NCBI GenBank assembly: GCA_015501585.1
Contig: JADNRY010000033.1
Span: 186,001 to 250,000 of the forward strand
Origin: Rhodocollybia butyracea
Taxonomy: Eukaryota > Basidiomycota > Agaricomycetes > Agaricales > Omphalotaceae
Length of the DNA: 64,000 nucleotides
Direction of reading: 5' to 3'
Both the position numbers and the translations under genes were made by a program. Positions 12,213 to 22,914 of the stretch are shown here, piece after piece. The notes under the pieces were generated by a model that ran no database searches, was not told where the DNA came from, and saw only the letters and a list, made by a program, of their open reading frames with translations. Position 1 is the first letter of the stretch. The number at the start of each line of letters is the position of its first letter.

Positions 12213-13440
12213 ATGACACCGGCAGAACAAGAACAAATTTCCATTAATGGAGGCAGCTGCTATGTCAATGTAGTCTTTATTATGGTTTTCACAATTGCCA
12301 GTGGTGGGTTTCTGCTATTTGACCATGGGTTGAGACCTTGAAACTCACATGCTGTTTTATGTAGGTATTGCTACACTGGGGATACTGATTGCCATATGGC
12401 TGCTACAGTAAGTGGTTTCTAAGATTTCTGTGCCGAGTGACTAAACTTTGATCAGTGTCAAAACCTGGAGAGAACCCAAAGCAGTGCAGCTTGTGTGCTG
12501 TATATTTATTTGGCTTTGTTTGACAGGGCAAACTTTTCTTTTCCCCTTTTTCGTCTTTGGTCAAATAAGATTCGACATTAAGCCTGAGAGGGGGGTCCCG
12601 GTACCTCCAAGTTTGGACATAATTAACAACATTGTGGCTGTCTTAAGCGAAGTAGAAGTAAGATTAAAGCATGCTTGTTGACTAAATAACTCACCTGGAT
12701 TCTAGCTTTTGGCTGGTGACCTTGTGATCTGTTGGAGAGCTTGGGTCTTATTACCCCGCGACATATTTTGGCGGTTTGTGCTTGCAGTACTTATCATCTG
12801 TGACATAGGTATGCATTATAATTTGCCATTAATTTGCAACCCTTGTTGTGCTCATGATCCATTTGTCCACAGGGTTTGATATTGCAGACCTTGTTTTTGA
12901 TACTGAAATTGTAACCCTTCCTGTTCTGGACTTAGCTACTGTGGTCACTCCATTGGCAGTAAATATTGCAGCAACATCACTAATTGGTTGGAAAGCTTGG
13001 TAAAAATATTTGGCTTGATTTGGCATGAGTTTGTGTATTTTAACCTCTATTATCTTAGGTCCCATTACAGAACAATGAGAGAAGTGCCAGTCTGGAGGAA
13101 AAGTCGTGTTCAAAAAATTCTATTTTTTCTGGTGGAATCTGGGGCAGTTTTTCTGGTTATACAATTGCTAGCATTGATTGGACAGACCCTTGGCCTGTTC
13201 TCGTCACAAACAGCAAAAGGTCTGGAAGCCATTGCCTTGTTTTCAAATATTGATCAGGTAGTGTGGGGGGCTGCAGCAGTAAGTCTGTTTTCATTATTTA
13301 TTGTCTACTAGAAACACTTTAGTCATATATCTCAGGCACTTTATCCAATTGCCATAATGATTTTAATCCACTCAGACCATTCGCCAATTGAAGCAACATT
13401 TCATCTAACTGCTCAACTCCCAACTCTCAGTTCTCCATAG
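12213..13440 (+). CDS. Seven-transmembrane fungal membrane protein, unknown function
   Basis: Seven exons join in frame: 12213-12303, 12365-12407, 12456-12657, 12706-12808, 12873-12999, 13059-13278 and 13336-13440, giving 891 nt and 296 residues. Every intron is 47-65 nt with GT-AG ends, which makes the model strong. Hydrophobic segments are spread along the protein, starting at VNVVFIMVFTIASGIATLGI. The motif AGDLVICWRAWVLLPR followed by an Asp-containing helix and TSLIGWKAW is characteristic of a large expanded family of 7-TM, receptor-like proteins in Agaricomycetes with no assigned ligand. The C-terminal tail after the last helix is short. It probably resides in a cellular membrane; a sensory role is only inference from topology. 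Confidence 0.8.
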
Positions 13441-13847
13441 AGCATGATGTTCAGATGTGTTGAAGTTACTGTGTAGCATAACATCTCTTGCTTTGTCGTT
13501 ATTATTTATTTATGGATGATTTATATAATTTCTCTGTCAGCCTCCTCGTTGTCTGCATCCAAATCAATTGGTGGCTCTCGTTTGTCAACCTATGTATCCA
13601 ATACTTCATAACCGCTAGCCTCTGTCAGAGTTTCAAGTCCCACAATACTTAGTGGCGATGGCAGCGCCTTGCATATGCCTTCAGGCTGTACCTTTGCACT
13701 TGGGAGATGTCTATTCATGATGTTGGAGATTACTCCGTACGTACTGGGACTCATATACACAGCTTTGACCATTCCCTTATCTGTATACACCCTTTATACT
13801 ATACAGCTGGTACTTAGGTCACATAGACCGGCGTATACGACTCCCTC

Positions 13848-14491
13848 AGTTGCTTTCTGAACAACTGAGGTGAGTGTAGAAACAGCGGTCAGTCAACACA
13901 AGGTCGACAGCATACTCACCTGAGAGTGTGCGGATGTTACAGGAGTTTATAAGAGTGCTGGTTGAGAGCAGAACAAGTGTCCAGACGAATAGTAGGATTC
14001 TTGGTTATTGTTACAGGAAAATATCTACAGTATTTATACTACAGAATATAATAAACCCTATAACAATGTATGAGTCTACTTGAGTCGTACTGCTAAACAT
14101 AGTGCATATACATGTGCATAATGTACCCTAGAAGATGGAGTCCGTATGGTAATTCTATAGGTAATGTTCATAGGTACTGCAAGGCAGCGTACAAGCTATG
14201 TATCATAAGACTAATAGCGAATGGCATAATTGACTACATCTATACGAACCTGCGTAGAGGCTGCGTCTAGTGTTTGAGGGTGAGTTTCAACATAGCATAT
14301 ATCGACAGTTCATCGATCGTATAGCAAGTGCGTCTAGTCGACTCACATTACTGATTAGATACGACTCATAAGCGGTAATCTAGTTTCAACAGTGAGATTG
14401 TTTTCATATATTCAGTTTATCTATTTACTAACTTACTTACAGTTGATCTTACATTAACAGGTATATAATATAGTTGCTTTCTGAACAACTG
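13848..14491. repeat. 604-bp non-coding block flanked by 20-bp direct repeats
   Basis: AGTTGCTTTCTGAACAACTG occurs at 13848-13867 and again at 14472-14491 in the same orientation. A second sequence, GTTGATCTTACATTAACA, is also duplicated around the right copy (near 14442 and 14493). The enclosed AT-rich block has no ORF of note. It could be an insertion with an unusually long duplication, or the product of local tandem rearrangement. Confidence 0.5.
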
Positions 14492-14527
14492 GGTTGATCT
14501 TACATTAACACATGCATCCTAAGCAGA

Positions 14528-16195
14528 GTATACAATTTGACCTTCACACTTCCAGAGCGGATGAATCAACAATATAGATTCTTTCAAATCCAAAAACCAG
14601 CGAAAAACTAGCGATATGAATAACCATACTACGCTCCTCCAGCTAAGCTTGGCGGAAATCGACTTGGTCCGGGCCGTCCAAGGAATACGCTATACGGAGG
14701 CGCAAGCGTACAAGGCTCTATTGGAGCAAGATTATCAAAAACAGTATTTAGTAGAAACACAATGAGACTCACTCCCACTGGCGCAATAGCTTGAACCCTT
14801 ATCTGTTGAGTTTCTACTGATCCCGGAGCGACATCTGGATTAGACATTGGTAGTATTTGCAGTTGATGAGACTAGGACACGATTGAATCATGAATCATTG
14901 CCAGAACACTCCCAGGATAAAACTTCCCCCACAATACCCGATATGGTGATGATATTGGCAAGATTCCAGGCTTTAGGCGGGCCGCCTGCCGCAGGGCTTG
15001 CGTCCCAAGCTGCGGTTCCAAAGGTCAGTCTACCACCCTCTTATCATACATGGTAAGACGAGAGGCTGGGGGTGCGGTAGGTGTGGGAGTGGGGATTGAG
15101 GAAGATAGAACACGGCAAGAGGATTTGACGACATCGTTTGGAGGTGGTGAGGCTACCAAAACGGGAGCCGGGGATGGAGCCGCTAGTGCAATTGACGAAC
15201 TGTTACCAAATAGACCAAGAATATCATCAGTTGAGTTGAGAATTGAGGGGTGGGCTAGTGGTGCCGGTAGAAGCTGGGGACGACGTCTGGCCAGAAGATC
15301 CGAAGATGTCCGGAAGGAGGTCCTGTTGGATCCCCAAGGTAGGACCATTCGTGGTTGGGAATGAAACATTATCGACCATCGCTACCAGAAAGATCACCGC
15401 CTGAGCTGGGCCTAATCGGCTTATTTTCACCGACTACGAGAAGACGATGAACAGATGGTGAAACAAAATGATACAGTCGACCCACCAACACCCATTGCAG
15501 TCGCCTTTAGTTCGGGGTGCGGCATACACTCCAACACACCTTCCGTAAGTTGGCCCAAATTGAATAGACTGGCAGAACGTTGCTGTAATTCGAGCTCTGG
15601 AGTTGAAGCGTATTGCGCCAGCACTTCGGTCCTGGTGGCGGACATTTGTGATCGATCTGGGAGAAATCTTGGTGATTGAAGCAAGGACGTATTGACAGGA
15701 AGATAGTTGGCATACGAGCCGAGGATGGAGCTCGGAGCAGGAGGCCAAGAATTTCCTTATCGGTGATCTGAAAGAGTTCAGAACACCCGTGCAGGAACAT
15801 TTGAAGCTAGCTTACACCCAGTTTGAAGCTTTCATCGACATGAGCAACCTCCAAGAATTCCAGAAGTTCTCTAATAAGAATGGGGACATTTTACATATTG
15901 ATAAGGGCGCATGAAAGCGTTGTCGTATAGAAATGTCGCCGTCGCGAAAACAGTCCAATGATGTTCCGATGACGTCGAACGGTATTGGTATCGATAGAAA
16001 CACTTTTTTAAGGGTATTAAGAGCGACGTAGCTGTGATCATAGTCAGCACCGTATGGATATATAGATTGAGGGAGAGTACCGAATCTTTGTTGCTTAAGA
16101 ACTTTTCAATTGCCATGACGCGTAAACCAGAATCAGCCTTGATATTGAGAACACAAAGAACAGTCTCATCACAGGGCTAAACAGAGTTGACAACA
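14528..16195 (-). pseudogene. Partial segmental copy of the AP-1 gamma-adaptin gene
   Basis: This block is a diverged copy of 22838-24930, the 3' half of the gamma-adaptin gene, in the same orientation. It preserves intron sequences (for example the donor region near 14764), so it arose by DNA duplication and not by retroposition. Decay is clear: about 350 bp (equivalent to roughly 24170-24515) are missing at a junction near 15815, the C-terminal exon has a deletion near 14665, and frames no longer join. Recognisable pieces read LVRKVCW-like fragments, [13 protein letters not shown] and a truncated hinge. It shares the parent's 3' flank (GATGAATCAACA) and stops abruptly near 16195, next to a FunK1-type fragment. 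Confidence 0.88.
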
Positions 16196-16230
16196 ATCTT
16201 CATGGCGCACGACCGTTTACGTCAAATTAC

Positions 16231-17134
16231 GTGTTTACCTACATATCTTACCTACATATCTTATCAAGGAGCGTTCACGTGCTCAAGCAACTTTTGAGAC
16301 TTGCTCATGTCGCTTGCATACGCGACCGGGCATATCACCTTGGCGTCTACCCACACGCCACATTCGTCCGTCGCGACGCATACCGAATGCCTAGCAAGCT
16401 GCCACATTGGCGTCTCGGAGTTGCTTGGATTTCCAGCAGCCTTCAAAACGCTGCGCCCACCACGCCGCACAAGTCCAGTACCAACCACGGAACTCAGCCT
16501 GTCTCCCAGCTGGACCTCGAATCCAAATACATAATGCGGGACATAATTGGTGGACAGGCCTGGAGTTTTCCTCCCAAAGAGCTTTCACGGATCCTCTCAG
16601 CGAAGAGTCGAAAACCGGAAGCTCTATCATATCGGCCCGAGACTATTGACCAGATGGTCCACTACGATTGTGTTGGTAGACTTGAAACTGAACTACGCAC
16701 CGCTACCAGTTGTTTTCACGGCCTAATGAGAACTTATCGCTCTGAGCAAGGCTCCTATCACGAATTGGCTGAATTCTTGAATGCGGGAATTAACTCGATT
16801 GTGGATCAGCTCCCCACTTCCCTCTGCAGGCCTCTCAACTTTCATATTCGGGAGAAGACAATAAATGATGGCATAGACCGCGCGGCACCGCTCTGCCCAG
16901 ATCCAGCTGGCATGCTTGAAAACGCCCCACTGCTCGATCTTTTTTGGAGTTCGAGGGGTCCAAACGATTGCCACATGATTCTTCCAGTCGAAGTTGAAGG
17001 CTCCTGACCTAAATTAGTAGCACAGGCTGCTACGTATGCGAGATGCCTATTCAACGCCAGCCCACATCGGTTATTTTCAGTGATTCTTGTGCACAACTAC
17101 AAAACAGGGCAGGCTCGGTTCCATCACTAAATCC
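16231..17134 (+). pseudogene. FunK1-type protein kinase, N-terminal part
   Basis: An ORF of 258 codons ends at a TGA (17005-17007), but the same frame continues past it through PKLVAQAATYARCLFNASP and FSVILVHNYKTGQ to the next stop. That continuation is characteristic of the fungal FunK1 kinase family (Pkinase_fungal), whose N-lobe region has a Val-Glu block (here LPVEVEGS) followed by an AxATYAR helix. The TGA therefore looks like a nonsense mutation. No ATP-binding or catalytic loop follows; the next recognisable FunK1 piece is the catalytic half at 21.6-22.5 kb. The start codon is uncertain. Confidence 0.6.
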
Positions 17135-18840
17135 GGGGAAACCTTGCCAGGGATTACACCTCTCACCAGGTGTAATAAAGATTACACAGTGCGGTAATGG
17201 ATTATAATGCAGCTAGCGGTCGGATAAAATGATTTTCCTCTTATTATGAGTGATTATGGGCGGAACATAATGATTATACCGAGAATACTGACAGCGGTAA
17301 TCCTGAGAGCAGCCTAAAATTGATTGTCATTGCCCTGTAATTCTTCCTCCCAGATGATCTTGCTATATGAGATTCATATCCTCATTATGTCGTCCTTGTA
17401 TCTCTCTCCAACGCTGAGGAATGTCTTCTGGGTAATGTAATCATATGTATTTCCTCGTCATGACATAGTAATATTCATAAAGTTTGAGTACTACTAAGGC
17501 TGGATTCCAAGAACTTCGCAACTCGAACTTGTTAACCTTTTTACTCGCGAAATGATTCACTTGCCTGAATCCTTCATTCTTCATAGTAGATTCACCTCTA
17601 GTAGCCTCCTTTCCGGTACTTAAGTAAAAGTATCGCTTTCTTCGCCACAAGCATGCCGCCCTTTGATTCGAAACTCAAACCAACCCTTACGATCAAACGG
17701 TGAGCCGACCATTAGGCTGTCACAGCCCGAAACCACCTAGAGCTCAGGCTCCTATGACTTTGACCTAGACGCAGTATGAGCATGGTCATGAATGATGAGC
17801 ACGAGTAAGTTTAAGAGCTTCTGCGCCATGATTATACGGTGCTATAAAATGCTACAGTCTTTTAGTACAATAATGGTCATTGTATCATACTCGGCTCCGC
17901 CTTACAGGGTACAGTGCTCCACAGCAGGGACAACTCATCTTATATGCATCAAGATCTGCTTGTCAGTCGCTTGTACTAGCTGTACTCGTTGTAGCTTGTT
18001 GTTCCCTCTTGACCCTCACGGGTAATAGCAACCGCGTCGATTATTACCCACACAAAATGGTATTTAAACTGGGTTAAATGCTTTTACGCGTTTACATCTT
18101 TCTTCCCCACTTTACTGTCAACGGTTCTAACTTCTGTCAAGTCAACTCAAGATACCCAAGCTCAGGTCATAACTCACCTCAAAATTTACTCGAAGCTCAT
18201 TCCATGCTAGTCACGACTACACTCCAGACTGCTGAGCAATCCAATGCAGTTCCCTCAATGTTTTCTTTCGCTGCTCCAAGCCAATACGGCTCAAGGTTCT
18301 TCAAGTTGATTTCAAAATTCAAGCACTGCAGCCTCGTACTTTAGCCCTCTCGTTATGTCCCCATATACCTACTATAGTAGTAGTAATTAACTTATATGTA
18401 TCGTTTGGAATAAAATGTGTTACTGCTCAATTGAATTCATGGATGGTTACCAGTTAATAATGCGACGAAAGCGACCAGAAAAAGCTGCCTGCCAGCTCTA
18501 ACCTGATAATTTGTTCAATCACATATAAATATTCTCTCCCGTTACGATGCAGTATAAGTATTTTTACTCACTACAATGCAGACAGAAGGGTGATGCATGT
18601 ATGGCAAATGAAGGACATAGTTATCATCTTTTGATAATATGACAGTAATCATTTTCGAATTTGGGCTAAGCGTTTAATGCATTATAATCAATTGTCAAAT
18701 GCTTAGCACCATTATCAGGACATTATCTCGGTTACGGCTGACCGCCAGTGAGTTCTCCAGATCATAATCAAATATGATAACTCTCGAGATTTAGTGATGT
18801 CCTTATTTTCCACCGCGGAGGGCTGACGACTTCTGATCCA
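17135..18840. other. AT-rich stretch without a supported gene
   Basis: ORFs are short and without protein character. The sequence separates the two FunK1 pieces. Motifs such as GATTATAA and TGATAAT recur, but I could not define terminal repeats. Confidence 0.4.
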
Positions 18841-18989
18841 TTGGATCTCAAGATCTCACCACTCGAGTAGGAACGAAGGATTTCCTCCGCCTGATGTTCT
18901 CTCTATTTACCTGGAGAACACCTGAGGATGCTGGTTTTCCATCTTGGTACAATGGCTCACGAATGTCTCTCCCTGGGGCGGTGGCGCTT

Positions 18990-19555
18990 GGCCTCCTCCC
19001 TGCCAGGTCAACATCGACTCTGTCTTGCACCAGATAACTTGTGTTCGTGGTCGTGCTCCTCAAATCTATATTGTCATCTCCAGTGATACTCCTGCACCTG
19101 TGTCAGAGACCACAGGAACTCGGCGGTTCTCAAAACAGAAAGCATCACAAGACTCCGCGAAAGGTTAGTATTAACCCTCCTGTGCTCTAATCTCAAGGCT
19201 TGTCGCCTACAGCCTCCCGAGTGTCTGAATTGGACGCATCAGAAATTGCAAAAGGTTAGTAATTGGGACTCTTTCATGCTCTCTCTCCAAGCTCGCTTGT
19301 CATCTGCAGTCCTGACTATCGTCGTTTCCAAACCGCGCGTCGTGACTGATCAACTGAAAGACGTGAAGCCTACAGTCTATTGGTTACCGATGACTCCTCC
19401 TGTACTAACCAACAACTCACATGTGGTCAAAACTACAAATCATCTTCTGCTTCCACCTCCTGATGATACAGATCGGGCCTCTTGGTCAGAGCTTTGGGAA
19501 TCGCCAAAAGAAGAACCAGAATACCGTTCTCTTTTGTGTCACGTTGTAACAAAGT
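18990..19555 (+). CDS. Multi-exon coding fragment, unknown
   Basis: Three pieces join in frame across two very short GT-AG introns (about 34-35 nt, near 19164-19197 and 19254-19290). The joined sequence reads from VNIDSVLHQITCVRGRAPQ through ASRVSELDASEIAK to VVTDQLKDVKPTVYWLPMTP and ends near LLCHVVTK before another GT. Codon composition and phase-consistent introns argue for coding, but no start, stop or domain is recognised. It may be part of a larger truncated gene. Confidence 0.3.
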
Positions 19556-20163
19556 TAGTAACCGTCATATTCACGTGATCGCCATTTGGGGTCAGTTAAA
19601 ACCTTTACTTCGGGAGTTCACGCGTTCACGCGTTGACTGGCGGTGTGGCCTAATATGGCACAGGGAACGACTACAGACAATTAGCTCCAACATTCTCGCC
19701 TGGGATTCTCAAGTTTTCTCCTCAGTCGACTTGGGCCCTCGAGTCGGATCGACTCCAAGATCGACTCTCAAGATCCTACACAACATGCGCAGTTTCTCTA
19801 CTATCAAACATTCTCTCGAATCAAGTCTGTTGTTTTAAATGTACTTCTCTTGTCTGTTGCCACTGGGCGTCTTGTTTTATTTCACGTTATAGGGAGATTT
19901 TGGCGCGCGCCGAAGCTTTGACCATCGGAATTCCCCCCAAAGGAAATTACAGAGTGCCACTCCAGTACCTTCTCTGTAAAAGGGAAAAAAAACCGACCTT
20001 CGTCCATTCGCACACCAATCGACGTCGCAGTCAAAGTGAATAAAAGTCCGCCAAAATATGCGCTTCCCCTCATCAGCTACGCGCCCTCCCTCCTATCGGA
20101 TACAAAGTCTACCATCTGTTCTGCGTCTTCCAAAAGTTCTGCCGCCACTCATCCTTGTCAAAA

Positions 20164-21416
20164 ATGCCACGTATCCCTTCGGTGAGCGGTTTATTTGTTA
20201 ACATACTTTGCGCTTTCAACTAATATATGATCTTAGAAATCCATAGAATATTCCTCCCAGTGTCCCGAGTGCGGTATCGTACTCGCTCGCCGAGATGACA
20301 TGCGCCAACACATGCGCGCTCATGGACTCGGCATGACCGAAGTGTAAGTGATTTGATGGTCAAAGCTCTCTCAAGTTGATATATATATTAATGTTATTTT
20401 CCTTTCTAGGAGATCGCATTGCCCTTGGCCCAATTGCGTCTTCACTGCCATCCAGACGGCAAACCTCGACAGGCACTTTCGAATCCAGTGAGTTGACAAC
20501 TTATCTTGATAACTCCCATGCTTATGTGACCGATCCCACAGTATCCAGGACAAGTGCGAAATTTGTCCGGACTGTTTTTTCAAGACATGCGACCCTGCGG
20601 CGCTCGTGAAACATCGCAAGAGAATCCATGCCTATATCCCCAAGGCCAGAAAACCTCGGACTCGCAAAATACGAACCAGTGCTTCTTCAAGCTCGAACTC
20701 CACTGTTTCCTCTACCTCCTTTGAATCAGTTTCGCCCACACCGCCAGCTTCCTCAGAGTCCTCAATCGACTTTTTTGTCCTCTATCGACCTCCTTTCAGA
20801 CTCCGGCGTGTCGGAGGCTGCTTCTGACACGCTGTTTGACAAAATCATATTCGATTTTGACGAGAACAAATCCATGTTCAATCTGGACGAGGACAAATCC
20901 ATAGTATTCAATTTGGATGAGCTCTTGCGGTTACCTCGACCTCTTTTCCCTGCTATGGAAAGCACGAACTCCTTGGACTCCGCGCTAAAGTACCACATCC
21001 CGCTTGGAGGCCACGCAACGACGTTTTCGTACACCGGTGGGCAGGACTTTCAAACTATATACAACGATTCGCAGAACGACATTATTGGTGCTTCGCTTTG
21101 CTACGAGAGTCAATCTCCCATTCAGCCTCCTACCTCTGTTTACAACGAGTCGCAGAACGACATCATTGGTGCTTCGCCTTACTTTTCGGAGAGCCGATCT
21201 CCCATTCGACCTCTTACGCCTACTACGCCATTTGATTATCCTGTAAACTCTATGATGGAAACCGATCCCTCCCAAAGCGGTCTCCAGTCTATCCAAAGCG
21301 GTCTTCATCTTGTCCGAAGCGGCCTTCAGCCTATGTTCAGTGGTGACTCCTCCGATGATTCCCAATGGTCGTTGACTCCTTGGTACACTTCGTTCTTGTC
21401 AGACGAACTGAAATAG
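20164..21416 (+). CDS. C2H2 zinc-finger transcription factor (frame break at T-run)
   Basis: Four exons: 20164-20181, about 20237-20342, about 20411-20488 and from about 20542. Three fingers are visible: QCPECGIVLARRDDMRQHMR, then HCPWPNC...LDRHFRIH, then KCEICPDC...ALVKHRKRIH. A basic patch (KARKPRTRKIR) follows as a likely nuclear signal. The frame then shifts at a run of six T (20771-20776); with five T it continues as SSIDLLSDSGVSEAASD through a long acidic, Ser/Pro-rich region to the stop at 21416. That region has two copies of an ESQNDIIGAS-like repeat and several QSGLQ repeats, suggesting an activation domain. The gene is functional if the extra T is a sequencing error. Confidence 0.65.
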
Positions 21417-21599
21417 CTTCTAGTTCCTTTCGCTCTACTGGTTCACATGGACAATGTATCCTTATGACTTATTTATCTTTTCGATGGCTTACTTAAACTT
21501 GATCTTGTTGTATTGTGTTTTTGTGGAATTTAAATTTGGGTACTTCAATCAGTTCAACCAGTGTGCATGCCACACTAGCTCAACCGTTAACAGAATGCT

Positions 21600-22453
21600 T
21601 TTGCTGGCCATTCTCTTTTAACCGCTCCGACTCTACCATCCCTCGTTCGCGCAATTCTTCATGCACATATTGGTGAGTACCAGTCTTCGATAGTGATTGG
21701 AGCTGAAACTCCCTCAAGGATATTATAATATGTGCCAGAAGCAATCCCAGCACCGCGACCTCAGCATAGGAAATATTCTCATGGTCGATGAAGCGATTGA
21801 GTGCAAGCCGTTCGATATCCCCAACCCCGACAAAGTTCAGACGGGGATTCTGAAAGTCTGCCGAGAACTAAAGGTCGATACAGCCTGCAATGGCTTTGTC
21901 ATTGATGGGGACATGGCTGTTGACTGGAGACATTACTTCACCAAGGAAGATACGGCCACTAAATCTGTAGTAAGAGTACATTGACACAGTGACATTGAAG
22001 ACTGATTGTTTTGTAGGGGACCACCGAGTTCATGTCTGACGACCTCTTGATCAATGACCAGGATTATATTCATTCGCCGCTTGATGATTATCGGTCCCTG
22101 TATTATGTCGCCCAATGGGCATGCGTCTTTCATGAGCTATCTCCAGAGGAGTCACCCAAGAACCCAAACGTCTTCAAACCTTACGCACAAACCTGGCTGG
22201 AGCTAACAGAGATGCAGTGAGTTCTACTGTTTTGTTCAAGGAACGCATGCGAAAAGAAAAATATGGAGTTTGGTTGGAAAAAGCTCAGCCGTTCCTGAGA
22301 GATTGGTTCAACTCTCTTGATCAATTTGGCAACAACTGGGGAGACCTTGCTATCTCCAAAAACCCAAACAGTGATACATTCCGTTACTGTGCGGATCTTG
22401 GTTTGCTCTCATTCCTAGAGACCGTCCGTAAACACAGGGAGCTGCTACCCTAG
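21600..22453 (+). pseudogene. FunK1-type protein kinase, catalytic C-terminal part
   Basis: The pieces contain the catalytic loop QHRDLSIGNIL, a degenerate metal-binding region (GFVIDGDMAVDW), an activation segment with GTTEFMSDDLL and the YIHSPLDDYRSLYYVAQWAC helix, all characteristic of FunK1-family kinases. The N-lobe is missing and the frame breaks at 22213-22222, where the sequence continues one frame over (FKERMRKEKYGVW). A N-terminal part of the same family lies 4.5 kb upstream on the same strand, so this may be one gene split by rearrangement, or remnants of two paralogues. Probably non-functional. Confidence 0.6.
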
Positions 22454-22914
22454 ATTGTGTTTGTAGAACAATATGTGCACAAGTCCACTAATATATGAAA
22501 ATAGGCAGAACAGAGTTTAGTGGCCGAGTGGCCGAGCACTTCCTGCTTTCAAATTAATGGGGCGCACTGGACGAGCGTTTCACATTGCTTACACTCCTTC
22601 GAGAACTGTTCAACTGAGATCTTTTTTATGACCGACGACAACTTCTCTCCCTTGTAACATACCAGTCCAAGTTCACGTACGTAGAAACAGCAGTCAGAGG
22701 CTCAAATCCCACCGCAGGAACGAATTTCTTCAGCCACGCTTCAGCCTGAGATAGTGGCAACTGCAGCACCTCATGCTTTCCGTAGTCTCGCGAAGTGAGA
22801 TGTCTATTCACGTAACCTAGTCAATTTGCCATTCACACTTCCTGAGCCGATGAATCAACAGTATAGATCCTTTCAAATTTACAAACTCAAAAACCAGCGA
22901 TATGAATAACCATA

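Noticed and set aside
15050..15364. 104-codon plus-strand ORF
   Set aside because: Antisense shadow of the gamma-adaptin pseudogene hinge.
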